A DNA stretch of 64,000 bases from Tubiluchus corallicola (GCA_030141605.1 JAQGDQ010000763.1:36459-100458); one strand, 5' to 3'; positions 22,659-38,300 are shown, counted from the first letter of the stretch. A program made the numbers and translations. The notes: generated from the letters alone by a model not told the origin.

Positions 22659-25600
22659 GTAAGTGTTATCTTGCTGTACTACAACTGTCTCATAATCATG
22701 TACATGGTCACACTGCCGTTGCACAAACTTGTTCATAATGATGATGCTTTCACGTATTTGGTAATTTTTTCGTTTCTTCGTCAGGACATTGTCAAAACTC
22801 GTGTTGAAACTGTTAAGTCACGCAGAGAGAACAACTTTCTTTTATTATGTTCTTGACTGAGTCGCTGTTTGTGGGGAAAATGGCAAAAGATCTGCTGATT
22901 CATGCTGTAATGCGCTGTGTTTTTATTAATGCTTTGACCGAAATGAAAAACAAAATGTGTTACGGATTGTTCAGATTAGCATGTTTTCTTGTCAAGTAAC
23001 TTGCAAATGTGTTCAGACTAGAGAGCAAACTTGCTGCGAGTAACTGTGACACTAAGCATGAGCTGACCCTCCCTTCTCTCGTCAGTGCAAGAAGTGTAAC
23101 TCACCGAGCCATTCACACAAGACTGTAACTTGCAGGAAATCAACTCACAGCAACTGTAGGAGTTTGCAATAAATTGCTGACAGTAACTCTCAAGGCAGTT
23201 CACACTTGCGAGTCTGCTGTCAGAGGGAAAACTCGAGACAAACTTGTCTAAGAAATGAATGATATTATTATAAGTGGGGTGGTGTTTGACGATTAACTAA
23301 CATCGTGGAGAAAGTCACATAAACATAAAAATAATGTGGTTGATTGTGGCGCGTGATCATAACTAACCATGATTGTAAAGGTTAATCCTTTAAGATGGTG
23401 AGACACTAACCTGATGAAGCTGCCTCACCAGTCCACCACTATTTGAATGTGAACAATATGTGCGCTTGCATAGCGAAATTGTCCATAAGTCAGCAACTAA
23501 CCTTTTGTAGTTATTCACATATCCTGAATCTCCATTTCATGAGAATCATTTTGATACCAAGCCCATTGCTCGATGTTATCTCTAACCTGAGATAATCCAC
23601 ATTGAAGTTGAGGTGCAGGCCGTGCAGTGAAAAATGTAATCTCGAGAAAATCGCTGTTAAAGTCAGCCATTGGTTCTTGTGGCGTCTCGACAAAACACTT
23701 AGCAACCGTACAAAAGTGCAGTTGCTATGGACTTTGCAAGAACACGTTGAACTTGTGTTTAAATCTAGTAGATGGCTTTTCCTGACGAAGATTTGGGCTT
23801 GTCAACAGAAAAAAATGAAGCAAAATGACTGCTTCCTCGTGCTGCTATCGGAGTTTGAAAATACAAGTTTTTGCAATTGCTGTATTAGTTTCTGGGCAGA
23901 GAAATGGGCACTGGGTTATAAAATTAAATTTTTAATATTTTTTGGACATTTTCTTGATAATTTGATGCTAAAATATAAAAGTCCAGTATATTTGGTGTTT
24001 GCTTTTATAAGAAATAAAAAATTGACATTAGACTAAAATTTTGGTACTTTCTACTTTGAAGCATCGTAATGTAGTTTTAACTATGCCGACTTATGGACAA
24101 TTTTGGTTTGCAAGCACACATTTAGTTCTATGTCCTCTCTCAACAGCCGGAATCAGTACAGTCAACCATTCGCAGTGAATACTGAATCCGGCAGTCACCC
24201 CCCCCCCCCCCATTCATTCGCGGACCATTCTATGTATTGCGTAACTTCAGTTGCTGTGTGACTCTCTGGCTATTCTCCGCTCACCTTAACCTGAGACTGT
24301 CAAGTAGTTGTCGCTTGTCGGGGCATATTAGTAACTTCTTCATCTAATGAAAGCAGTAGGGCAGCTGCTTGTTACACTAAAAGTATTTAAAGCTCCGAGT
24401 GAGAACATTGGGTCCCTCAACCCCGATGACAAACCGCATGCCTTGACGTCAATTTGTGGGGATGGTAAAACAAGCTTGTAGCAGCTAAGTGTAAAAACAT
24501 TTTATTGCCTAAATTTGTTGCAGAATTGAAACTGATGTTTTTCGTGCAAAATTTGCATATTATGAGCCTGGGTATAATTGTGAAAGGCAGTCAGCAATGA
24601 TTGCGAATTATCTGACTAAGAAACTAAAAAAAACTGAAAGAAATTATAAAAACTAGGCATATTTTTTCAATGCCATCTGCGTTTCTGATGTTGAACTAGA
24701 CTAGAAATAATAACTTTAACTTTTATAACGTTCAAAATGTTCTCAGTGACGCTAACGTTTAAGGCAAATGTTTTTTCTTTATTTTCAGAGTCCTTTGTTC
24801 AAATCATTTTTGGCTGGTTCCTTTAGTGGAACTTGCTCAACTATAGTTTTCCAACCGCTTGACCTTGTCAAGACCAGAATTCAGGCTCCAATGACTATTG
24901 GGTACGTTTCTTAAGTACTGTGTTGTTGTTTATATATCTTATATTATATTACATTTAACGACGTAATATGACGTATAGTACCTTTAAAGGACAAGAAAAG
25001 GGGTACCGGAAGTAGGCTTCAGAAAAATCACCTTGAAAATTATACCACCTTACATCATTTTTAAGCACATATCATATTCGCGTTTAAAGGAAGTTTGTTT
25101 GTTTTCATTTGAAATCTCCGGAGTCACTGTTCCGACTGCGCCATTACATGACGTCACCTAAGCACAACGTAAATCGGGGGAAGAAAGGTCAATGTTAAAT
25201 TATACATGTCCCAAAAAACTTTCCATGGAAATTTATATTGCTTAGCATTTCGCTTACGTGCTGGAAAGACTTATGTGATTAGAAATAATAATTTAAAATG
25301 TTCATGTCAATTGGTAAAATGTCACTGGCTCATCCTCTAGGGTGCACCACCCACTAACCAAAGACGTGTTTTTAATCTTATTGACAAGACAGTAATTTAG
25401 AATTTTACTTAGTTAGTACCGTGTGTGCGACGAATGCCCTGATTATTTTTTCAAACTTCACGGATTGTTCACTCAAACGACCTACCATCAAAATGGCTGC
25501 GCCTAATTGTCATCGCGGGAGTTTAAATTTACAAATTTTATACAGCATTGCTGCCGACGCAAGCCCTGCATGCAAAAAGGCAGTATGTAAGTGGTATGAA

Positions 25601-28600
25601 ACTTCAAGATGAATTTTTTAAGCTTCATGTAAGTGGAGGGTTTTCTTGTGCTTTGTCTCTCTAGTTTAGTATTCAGTACATGTACATGTGCTAAAAAGGT
25701 ACATGCAATTTATGTTAGATGTGAGAAATTTATCACTAAATGATTACATCGCTCGATTGCTTCGTTAGACGTTTAATTTCTTTATATAGCCCAGGGATGA
25801 GAGTTTTCCCCGGATACGCGGAATTCCGAGTTTTTGGAAGACCAGTAGTGCCGTTTTTGTAAATCGCGTAAATTCGTTTAGAAAGTTTTTACGGACCCAG
25901 TACATTATTTCACAAGCTGACCGCTAGTTGGCAGGCCGTCACTTTGTTTACATCACGTACATCAGTGTAACCACGTGTATATCTCTATGTATAAAAATAT
26001 AGAATCAATTGTGCGGAGTTATTTGAGTCGATTGCAGACAGTTTTTATATACTTTTGCATAGGAGCGGCCAGTACTTAGGCGTTTTTGAGACAATTAGGT
26101 ATCATGTATCCTTGATAGTTGGGTATTTTAAATTATGCATGAAACAAGGTAATTTATATTTTAAGTCCACTTAGAGGCTCTCTACGGTCACAAAACTGCA
26201 ATTTGTTGTTGGCTCCAAGGGGGCTTCCTTGAACCCCATTGGGGGCCTACGTGGCCCCAAAACCCCCCGGCCTGTTTCAGTTTTTTGCAATTTGTCATTC
26301 TCATCCCTGATATAGCCGAGCAGCAGCATCCCGGTTCATGTTATTTTTGTAGTAGAAGCTGCTGAGAAGTCAAGAAGCACGTGATTGTCGTCTGCTTGAG
26401 CACGCGGCCTGTTGGGGCAGTTGCGCGTGTTGATGTTGAAGCGAATCCATGCTGTTTGCATGTTCTGCAATATCTGTGTGTGAGTTTTTTTGCAAAGTAA
26501 ATTAAAATTCCAAGCTGCTTTGCGCAAGTGTTTAATGCTAAACAAAAAGTTTGGGTTTTTTTTTCAAAGTAAATTAAAGTTCCAAGCTGTTTTGTGACGT
26601 ATCTAGTGTTAAGCAAAAATTTTGATCATCACTAGTAGAAATAAATGTGTTACTGTCTAAACATTGTTGCTTGTAGAGGAACATCTGTAAAAGTTCTTCA
26701 GTTTTATGAGAACAATATTGCACAATGTTTCACATTTCACGTCGAGATATATATGCAAGAAGTCTATTACAATCCCATTGTTGGTTGTAATTTGTTAACA
26801 GTTGTAATGCTTTTTTCAATGTTTGTCCACTTTTCCTGAATGATAAAAGACATGCAATTAAACGTGATCCGATCTAGCCACATTTGATAAAAAAATTCTT
26901 TACATGTACCATACTGCTGGAAGAGGCATTTTATTTCACGTTTTGTAAACTTTTCCACTGAGAATACTGAGATGTACGCATTTCAACCAGCATTTAGAAA
27001 CTATTTGTAGAAAACTAGTTTTATCATTTTTATGTTTGATTTTCTCATTCCCTTTTCTTTGTAAACATATTTATTTAATATCATTTTGATAATAATGTCA
27101 GATGGCTTAACCTTTAGGATCTCGTTAGTTCAATTAGTAAATCACGCAATAAAGACTAAACGAAGTTCTCTTTGCACAGGTTTTTTTCTCACTCCGAAAA
27201 TTTTCCTCGGAAATTTTGCATTTTCGAAAAGCTTTTCCATCCTCCTGTTCTGTTTGTATAAGTTATAATTTTATTTATTTCCACTCTGCATCTAACAGTT
27301 GTAATAAAAATACAGATAATTTCACTGAAGTAAATATAAATATAAATGCAATATTATCCAGAAATTACAAAAGAGATTCTTATGCAGCATGTACATGTGA
27401 AAATTACATTACAGAATAATTTTGATGCATACAGTTTGAGCCTAAAAGCATAGCTTGACAGGCCAAACTGTACATTGAAATCTTAAAGAACTGATTAATA
27501 ATTGAAATAATGATAATATATGCATAAAAATGTGGGGGGGGAGTAGTGAATGAAAGATGAAATGGAGCGAGAACTAAGAAAAACTGTGATCATGGTTATA
27601 ATGTGTTCAGTAACCTGTTGAGCATAGTCACGTTTTATTAAGATTACTGTGGAAAAACAATGCAGGTTATTACCATTATCAAATTGTGTTACTCTTAATA
27701 CTTTTGAAACATTTGTTTTCTGACGGTTTTTTTAAAAGTTGAAAGGGAGTGACTACATTTTGAATTTGCTAAGGAGCTACATAGTTTGTAATTGAACTCT
27801 AACGTGCTTCGTCAATTTATCATTAAACAGTTGAGTATGTGTGCACTGTCTTCATATTTAAGTTGATTAGTGCAGTTGTTTTTAATAATCTATTATTTTG
27901 AGTATTTATATCTGCAGATCCGCTGTCGAACCTACAAGACTCGTTAAGACATTTACTGCCGTAGTGCGAAATGAAAAGATCTCGGGGCTGTGGAAAGGTA
28001 TTACACCTGTAAGTATTATAACGGTAATAATAATGATAATAACAACGACAGCATAAATTTATTTGTAATATGTCTAATGATATAATCTAAAACAAAATAA
28101 GTTGTTTGTATAAAAATGAGTAGGTCGTACATAGCTATTAGGTAATACCACTAATTACATCCAGTGCAAATCACTGTGTGAAACTGAATTATAGTTAAAA
28201 ATCTACGTTGTTGTATAAAATGGCTATAACTATTAGCTAACACCACTGATCATATGTAATGCAAATCATACTATTGAGTGAATTATAGTTAAAAATCTAC
28301 GTTGTTGCATAAAATGGGTATAACTATTAGCTAATATCACTGATCATATGTAATGCAAATCATACTAGTGAGTGAATTATAGTTAAAAATCTACGTTGTT
28401 GCATAGAATGGGTATAACTATTAGCTAATACCACTGATCATATGTAATGCAAATCATACCTTTGAGTGAATTATACTTAAAAATTTACGTTGTTGCATAA
28501 AATGGGTATAACTATTAGCTAATACCACTGATCATATGTGATGCAAATCATACTAGTGAGTGAATTATACTTAAAAATTTATGTTGTTGCATAGAACGGG

Positions 28601-31600
28601 TATAACTATTAGCTAATACCACTGATTATATGTAATGCAAATCATACTAGTGAGTGAATTATACTTAAAAATTTATGTTGTTGCATAAAATGGGTATAAC
28701 TATTAGCTAACACCACTGATCATATGTAATGCAAATCATACCATTGAGTGAATTATACTTAAAAATTTACGTTGTTGCATAAAATGGGTATAACTATTAG
28801 CTAATACCACTGATCATATGTGATGCAAATCATACTAGTGAGTGAATTATACCTAAAAATCTACGTTGTTGCATAAAATGGGTATAACTATTAGCTAATA
28901 CCACTGATCATATGTAATGCAAATCATACTATTGAGTGAATTATAGTTAAAAATCTACGTTGTTGCATAAAATGGGTATAACTATTAGCTAATACCACTG
29001 ATCATATGTAATGCAAATCATACTAGTGAGTGAATTATACTTAAAAATTTACGTTGTTGCATAAAATGGGTATAAGTATTAGCTAATACCACTGATCATA
29101 TGTAATGCAAATCATACCATTGAGTGAATTATACCTAAAAATCTACGTTGTTGCATAAAATGGGTATAACTATTAGCTAATACCACTGATCATATGTAAT
29201 GCAAATCATACTATTGAGTGAATTATAGTTAAAAATCTACGTTGTTGCATAAAATGGGTATAACTATTAGCTAATACCACTGATCATATGTAATGCAAAT
29301 CATACTAGTGAGTGAATTATACTTAAAAATTTACGTTGTTGCATAAAATGGGTATAACTATTAGCTAATACCACTGATCATATGTAATGCAAATCATACT
29401 ATTGAGTGAATTATACCTAAAAATCTACGTTGTTGCATAAAATGGGTATAACTATTAGCTAATACCACTGATCATATGTAATGCAAATCATACTAGTGAG
29501 TGAATTATACTTAAAAATTTACGTTGTTGCATAAAATGGGTATAACTATTAGCTAACACCACTGATCATATGTAATGCAAATCATACTAGTGAGTGAATT
29601 ATAGTTAAAAATTTATGTTGTTGCATGAAATGGGTATAACTATTAGCTAATACCACTGATCATATGTAATGCAAATCATACTATTGAGTGAATTATAGTT
29701 AAAAATCTACGTTGTTGCATAAAATGGGTATAACTATTAGCTAATACCACTGATCATATGTAATGCAAATCATACTAGTGAGTGAATTATACTTAAAAAT
29801 TAATGTTGTTGCATAGAATGGGTATAACTATTAGCTAATACCACTGATCATATGTAATGCAAATCATACCATTGAGTGAATTATACCTAAAAATCTACAG
29901 ACGGTCATTCAAATGTCATTTACATTATAAGTACTGGCTCAGTCCACTGACTGACCAGCACTGACGCGTCAACATTTTGCACCTGAGTTGCAGGTTTTTA
30001 CCGACTGCGTAGAGTTATTTATAGTTTGAAAGTAGAAAATGATGAACGTTGTTTGATTAAACTAACGTAAAGTACCATGTGTCATTATGTATTTATTTTA
30101 TTGGGTAATCACAATTACAAATCAGACAATATACACACCAATTATAAAGATACAATTACACACATATACAGCGCTACAAAAAACCTATACCACGTTATCA
30201 AGATACAATTACACACATATACAGCGCTACAAGAAACCTATACCACATTATCAGGAACACAGTTACACAAGTCAAACTCAACAATTTAAACCAAAGACGC
30301 AACATCAAACCTTGATGTATAAACCCAATGGTACAGCATGATTATACATAAACACAATTTTAAGATAGCTATACATACACATGTAGTACTTAGTTTACAT
30401 ATACTATTATGTTATATTACATTATATAATATTATACTATATTACATATACTATATATGTTACAATTATATCAAATGTGCTGAGAATCTTGCACACTAAT
30501 TTCATGCAGATCTGATAATTGCTGTAATTTTTGCTTGCGTACATTTTACGTTTACGCCGCCCTGACAAGCCAAAGAGCCGCTACGTTTTTTTAATAATTT
30601 ACGAAAGTTTTGTTTCTTTTCAGTCCGTCACTAGAACTGTTCCCGGAGTCGGCATTTATTTCTGTTCTCTTCACTGGCTTAAAGCTACTCTGGAGTAAGT
30701 GTTGCGTCAGTCGCTAATTTATGTTGAATATTTCCATAACTCACATGAGATGCTGTGATAAATAAGTCGGTAGTTTCGTCTTTTCGTTTGCGTGTCATCT
30801 TGCTAGCCTGGATGCACAGTAATAATACTTTAATTCTTCTAGAATAACTTCATGAGGTTCCATTACAGAATAAGTGTCGTGGTGTCATGCAAGAACCAAT
30901 GTGGCACCAGCAGTGTACATAAGTATTTTACGGTAGTAATAGCCTAGTGTTTTAAGATAACAATAACTTGACACATGCTTTTGTCGTTATTATTAGTACG
31001 TACTGTATGTATAAATAAACAATGATTTTGCATAGTGGTTTGCCCAATCCATATGTTGCTTTAGCTATTGTACTTTGCAAAATTTTGCATTTTAGTAAGG
31101 AAGATCCTTCTCCTCTTGAGGCAGTTTTCCTGGGCGCAGGAGCAAGGTCGTTTTCCGGAGTAGCTATGCTTCCTTTTACCGTTATTAAGACACGATTTGA
31201 GGTATGATTTTTTCGCACCATTCCTTTATAGTTGGCATTCATTTTATGTTTTACTGTAACAGAATTTTCCATTAAGTCATTTGACATTCGTAAAGTTTTC
31301 GTTGTCACTTTTAAATAGATTTTAAATGTTTCTTTTTTGCAGTCCGTGCGTTGCTGCTGAATTTTGGTGTTTAATCGTGTTTCTTGCAGAATTGTGGTTG
31401 AATAGACGTTCTGGTTTTAAAAATGGTAACATCTTTGTGAAGATGTAATAAAATTAATGCAGATAATTATAAAAAGCTTTTGTGTCCTCATGTACAAATT
31501 GCAACAGAGGTTTAAATTTCAGCAGAGTTGTAATCTTCATACATTTGCAGTTTCTGTTTAGTGTTGCGGCGAAGTGCATCGGCCTGCACTATTCGCTGAT

Positions 31601-32238
31601 TGTTAGTTTGTAAAGTTTTAGTTTCGCTTTTGATAGGAGTCGCCGCCACGTTCCGGCACAAACGTCCACGGTGTAATCCACGTTAGACTCCACGTCTTTT
31701 GTGCAATGATTCTCCACGCAGTTCCGTGTAAATAGGGCAGGGTTACTGGACTTCCATTTGCAGTTCATTGGTACAACGGTTTTTCTGTTCTGTTTGCTTG
31801 AGAACTTTCGTCATCGGCATTTTGCTTTCAAACAACATTTACAGACTTTCTTGTTACGATGACCAAGCTGAGCTCAACCAAATACTGACTTACTCTTGAG
31901 AGCTTTTCTTTTCCATTCGTTACTGTAATTTTTCAATTGCAACTCCCGAGGTCGAGACGTCCATCCGTGTGCTGTTAATTTTTTTTGGGAAAGGTATGTT
32001 TAACTGCAGGTATGTCCGTTATGGCGCTGTGCTGTTTTGAATGCATGCGATGATGCAGCCCTCGTCAAGGTTTAACGCATGTCAGTAGTAACCAATGTGT
32101 CTGGCTGGAGTGAATATGTGTTTTTATACAGTGTTGCTTTGCAAATACTTGATGTAAGCCATATGACAGTAGATAAAGGTGAGATAAAATATTTGTTAAT
32201 CAGGGCCGGCCTTAGGTAAAAAATAAAATTCCGCAATT

Positions 32239-32293
<55 letters not shown>

Positions 32294-32296
32294 AGG

Positions 32297-32367
<71 letters not shown>

Positions 32368-35300
32368 AGGGAGGGGGAGGGGGGGCAGTATGTTCGCATA
32401 AAGCAAAAAAATGTGACCTCGGAGTGAGGCCCCCCTGGAGGGTGAGGCCCTACGCGGTTGCCTAGTTTGCCTATGCTTAAGGCCGGCCCTGAATTTTGTT
32501 TACACGGGCAAACTAAAAAAGTAGTTTCAAAAATAGTAAAAAAATATAAAGTTGTTTACATTTGAAAATCTACTTATATTTTGCTGCTGTTATAGTTAAC
32601 TAAAGTTTTGCCAGTGACAAACATTAGGAGAATATATACTTTGTTTCTTTAGACGTTAGATGCAGTCTTACCATACAACAATTACACGATCATAGAGTCA
32701 TAAGTAAGTCATTTATTTCACATTACACATTTACAATAGTTTCATGTACAATATCTAGTGAAAGGGCCTACAATGAAATACTGCACAGGAAAAGCCTCAA
32801 ACACTGTTCACTTATACACGAAGGTAAATGTGTTGCGGGCAATCAGAAAGCAGGGCTTGTTAGATTGTCCCACACAGTGAAAGAAAAAAAAGTAATGGAA
32901 ATAATCTGAAAATTTTTGGTATTAATAATCTGAACAGCATAGTGCGTACGTGGTTAGAATGTACGGTGTATGGGTGGTTTAACAGTAACGGTGCATCTGC
33001 GTACACGGAAGTCGGTTACTAAACACGGTTACTGCACAAACCTTGACCACTATTTGAACAAAATCCCATCTCATATTCTGTTTAATGGCCGTGCAGAAAG
33101 GGCCACAATCCATAATCTTTAGCAGCACATAGAATTTGACTTAAACTGTAGTATATTACGGAAAGACGCGATTTCATCATTTAAATTCAAACAGCTTGTT
33201 TGCAATGAATTTTTTTTTTAAAGGTTTCGAAATTTAGCGAAATTCTTCCGGTGCTATTGATCCTGTTTTCAATTGCCGTTAAATTACTCTATAACGATTC
33301 TAAATATTAGTAAATTGCTAACCGTAAGTATGATGGGATATAAAAATCTGGTCATAGTCAGTTGATTTCTTAAAAAAATCAACATCAGATTGTACCGATA
33401 CTGTAAAATCATCCGTATACCGTGCAGATTCACGTTATAACAGGCAGAATTTGAGCAGAATTTGTTTTTGAGCAGCATTGTTCTTATTTGTTATTTTGCG
33501 TGCGTACAATTGTATACCTTTGAAGTGCAGTTACTCGTTTATTCTTGTAACTACAAATTCTTCGATTTTTATATACTAATAAAAAATTTGCACTTTTTGG
33601 CTGTTTGTGTTTTATTTGTCTTTTGACAGATGTGATGTTTTCAATTTGATGTAACTTTCGTCAGCCAAATAGACTGTAAATCTGAACACATGAAAAGCAA
33701 ATTGTTAAATGAATATGACGAGTTACTAGTCGGCTAACGATTATAAAAAATGGCTTCTGTACAAAATGCTTCTGTACAAAGAACGGTGAACATTTATCAA
33801 ACATCAGTAGATATAATTTTTGTGATTTGTACGCGTGCTCTATCTGAGAGGCCTTTCTGTAGTCGTATCTATATTCTGTGAAATAGAATTTTACTGCCAA
33901 CCGATTTCGAACAATCACCGTTCATTTTCAAAACATCCCGACAACGAAAAACACGTTGAAACGGCTTAGAAGTAAAAATTCAGTAGACAGTAGACAAATG
34001 TTGTTTGATATATACATTAGTACAAAACTGTTTTAGCCTTCCACAAACATAAATGTCAGTTTCAGATTCGGGGAGCCGCCATTTTGTCACTGAACTCTCC
34101 GAAACTTTGTTTTTCATACGTCTCGAAAATGAACGGTAATTGTTCGAAACCATTCAGCAATAAAATTCCATTTTGAAGAAGTCGTACTTATTTTCCAAAA
34201 TTGTATCTATATTGTTGTACATAATTCCGTTGACTTGCATTTCATTTTGCTGTGTTTGGTTTCTTTTTTCTAAGCCACGTTGTTGTTTTTGTTTCAGAGC
34301 AAGCAGTACAACTATTCTGGGATGATTCATGCAGTTAGAGTCATTTACAGTAATGAAGGCATTCATGGTAATTATTTAATGGCTAAACGTTTAGAAATTT
34401 TTTTGTACCCATACTGCTTACTTGAACATTTGTGTCATGTTGACGTTGTATGGAGTCAATATTACATAAATTTGTTTTTCGATACGCAGTTTCATTTAGT
34501 GACTCGATGATCTTACTAGCTGTTTTTTGATGTACAGTTTCATTTAGTGACTCGATGATCTTACTAGCTGTTTTTCGATACACAGTTTCATTTAGTGACT
34601 CGATGATCTTACTAGCTGTTTTTCGATACACAGTTTCATTTAGTGACTCGATGATCTTACTAGCTGTTTTTCGATACACAGTTTCATTTAGTGACTCGAT
34701 GATCTTACTAGCTGTTTTTCGATGTACAGTTTCTTTTAGTGACTTGATGATCTTACTAGCTGTTTTTCAATACACTGTTTCATTTAGTGACTCGACGATC
34801 TTACTAGCTGTTTTTCGATGTACGGTTTCATTTAGTGACTTACTAGCTGTTTTTCGATACACGGTTTCATTTAGTGACTCGACGATCTTACTAGCTGTTT
34901 TTCGATACACAGTTTCATTTAGTGACTCCATGATCTTACTAGCTGTTTTTCGATACACAGTTTCATTTAGTGACTCAATGATCTTACTAGCTGTTTTTCG
35001 ATACACAGTTTCATTTAGTGACTCCATGATCTTACTAGCTGTTTTTCGATACACAGTTTCATTTAGTGACTCGATGATCTTACTAGCTGTTTTTCGATGT
35101 ACACAGTTGTATATTTGTCTGCTTTTATACGTTTCCTTTGACTTTGCAGGCCTGTACAGCGGTCTTCTTGCAACGTTGCTTCGTGACGCTCCTTTCTCCG
35201 GTCTTTATCTCATGTTTTATACGAAATCAAAAAAGCTTGTTCCAGCTCGTAAGTAATCACACGAGTTTCATTGCGCTTTTGTGTTTAGTTATTTACTAGT

Positions 35301-38300
35301 TACCGATATGACATTTCTGTCTGTTACATTCCTGTCTATAGTCTGTTATTGTGNNNNNNNNNNNNNNNNNNNNNNNNNNNNNNNNNNNNNNNNNNNNNNN
35401 NNNNNNNNNNNNNNNNNNNNNNNNNNNNNNNNNNNNNNNNNNNNNNNNNNNNNNNNNNNNNNNNNNNNNNNNNNNNNNNNNNNNNNNNNNNNNNNNNNNN
35501 NNNNNNNNNNNNNNNNNNNNNNNNNNNNNNNNNNNNNNNNNNNNNNNNNNNNNNNNNNNNNNNNNNNNNNNNNNNNNNNNNNNNNNNNNNNNNNNNNNNN
35601 NNNNNNNNNNNNNNNNNNNNNNNNNNNNNNNNNNNNNNNNNNNNNNNNNNNNNNNNNNNNNNNNNNNNNNNNNNNNNNNNNNNNNNNNNNNNNNNNNNNN
35701 NNNNNNNNNNNNNNNNNNNNNNNNNNNNNNNNNNNNNNNNNNNNNNNNNNNNNNNNNNNNNNNNNNNNNNNNNNNNNNNNNNNNNNNNNNNNNNNNNNNN
35801 NNNNNNNNNNNNNTCGAAAGTTCGATGCTCACCCCGAGCTTCAGAATTAAATTTTTTATACACAGTTGTATATTTGTCTGCTTTTATACGTTTCCTTTGA
35901 ATTTGCAGGCCTGTACAGCGGTCTTCTTGCAACGTTGCTTCGTGACGCTCCTTTTTCCGGTCTTTATCTCATGTTTTATACGAAATCAAAAAAGCTTGTT
36001 CCAGCTCGTAAGTAATCACACGTAGTTTCATTGCGTTTTTGTGTTTTAGTTATTTACTAGTTACCGATATGACATTTCTGTCTGTTACATTCCTGTCTAT
36101 AGTCTGTTATTGTGTGTATAGTCTGTTATAGTGTGTATATAGTCTGTTATAGTGTGTATATAGTCTGTTATAGTGTGTATATAGTCTGTTATAGCGTGTA
36201 TATAGTCTGTTATAGCGTGTATATAGTCTGTTATAGTGTGTATATAGTCTGTTCTAGTGTGTATATAGTCTGTTATGGTGTGTATATAGTCTGTTATAGT
36301 GTGTATATAGTCTGTTATAGTGTGTATATAGTCTGTTATAGTGTGTATATAGTCTGTTCTAGTGTGTATGTAGTCTGTTATAGTGTGTATATAGTCTGTT
36401 ATAGTGTGTACATAGTCTGTTATAGTGTGTATATAGTCTGTTATAGTGTGTATATAGTCTGTTATGGTGTGTATATAGTCTGTTATGGCGTGTATATAGT
36501 CTGTTATAGCGTGTATATAGTCTGTTATAGCGTGTATATAGTCTGTTATAGCGTGTGTATAGTCTGTTATAGCGTGTGTATAGTCTGTTATAGCGTAGTG
36601 TGTATATAGTCTGTTATAGTGTGTATATAGTCTGTTATAGCGTGTATATAGTCTGTTATAGCGTGTATATAGTCTGTTATAGCGTGTATATAGTCTGTTA
36701 TAGCGTGTATATAGTCTGTTATAGCATGTATATAGTCTGTTATATGGCCGGTCAGAAAAAATTTGTTTCTGTCTTAGCTCATGAGACAAATGTTTTGAAT
36801 TTTTTCACACCGGTTAGCAGTAATGTTTTGAATTATTTCACACCGGTTAGCAGTAATGTTTTGAATTATTTCACATTGGTTAGCAGTAATGTTTTGAATT
36901 ATTTCACACTGGTTAGCAGTAATGTTTTGAATTATTTCACACTGGTTAGCAGTAATGTTTTGAATTATTTCACATTGGTTAGCAGTAATGTTTTGAATTA
37001 TTTCACACCGGTTAGCAGTAATGTTTTGAATTTTTTCACACCGGTTAGCAGTAATGTTTTGAATTATTTCGCACCGGTTAGCAGTAATGTTTTGAATTTT
37101 TTCGCACCGGTTAGCAGTAATGTTTTGAATTATTTCGCACCGGTTAGCAGTAATGTTTTGAATTATTTTGCACCGGTTAGCAGTAATGTTTTGAATTATT
37201 TCGCACCGGTTAGCAGTAATGTTTTGAATTATTTCGCACCGGTTAGCAGTAATGTTTTGAATTATTTCGCACCGGTTAGCAGTAATGTTTTGAATTTTTT
37301 CAATGCACATTTTCCATGCTTTGTTTTTCGTTTTCGCTTTACTAAATAATCGTGTAATTATCGAATATCGTATAGCTGCTTTTTTGTATCATAAACGTAT
37401 GTTGTGATATTATAGTATAAGCGACAATACTGCTCTGCCGTTTATACAGCGAATTGGTGGAAAATTTGATAACTTTTTAGCCTCCAATACATTGAGCGAA
37501 ACGGCAACCCTGGCCAAGTGTTAGCCGCGGAAAAACGTGGCCGCGTTGTGTGTCCCCGAAAGAACGATGTTATAATTATTGTGCTTTACATCTTAAATTA
37601 AAAAGTATGCTTTTATATAACTGTGTCAAGTAAGTATATGAACGTACAAAAAAAATTATAAAATTTCCCGGCCAGGTGCACGATAAAAAAATATTTCCCG
37701 GGCGATTAGACGGAAACAGAAGTATTTTTATTGTCGACCTATTCCTGTTACTGCTTTCAGGACTGTATTTCCACTGTTGTCCTTGAAATAAACGGTGATT
37801 GGATAATGTTATAAAGGTGCATTCAGACTAGCAAGTTTTCTGTGACAGCAAACTCGAAAGTGCTTGAACTGCTTTGCGAGTTACCGTCGGCAAGAATTTG
37901 CAAACTCTCTGACAGTTGCCACGATTTGATTTCCTACGAGTTACTGTGTTGTGTGAACGCCTCGGCGAGAGTTACTTTCGACACTTCTCATATTGAATAG
38001 AGAAGAGAGTGTCAGCTCACACTTACTGTCTGCGAGTTACTGTCTTGTGTGAACGCCTCGGCGAGAGTTACTTTCGACACTTCTCATATTGAATAGAGGA
38101 GAGAGTGTCAGCTCACACTTACTGTGTACGAGTTACTGTCTTGTGTGAAAGCCTCTGCGAGAGTTACTTTCGACACTTCTCATATTGAATAGAGGAGAGA
38201 GTGTCAGCTCACACTTACTGTCTACGAGTTACTGTCTTGTGTGAACGCCTCTGCGAGAGTTACTTTCGACACTTCTCATATTGAATAGAGGAGAGAGTGT

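Noticed and set aside
34470-35256. Long open frames on both strands (16-residue repeats)
   Set aside because: A 48-bp period keeps every frame open; only 35150-35248 is coding, as exon 7.
36097-37349. Open frames of 165-249 codons with 7- and 11-residue repeats
   Set aside because: Products of 21- and 33-bp minisatellites in an intron, open on both strands.
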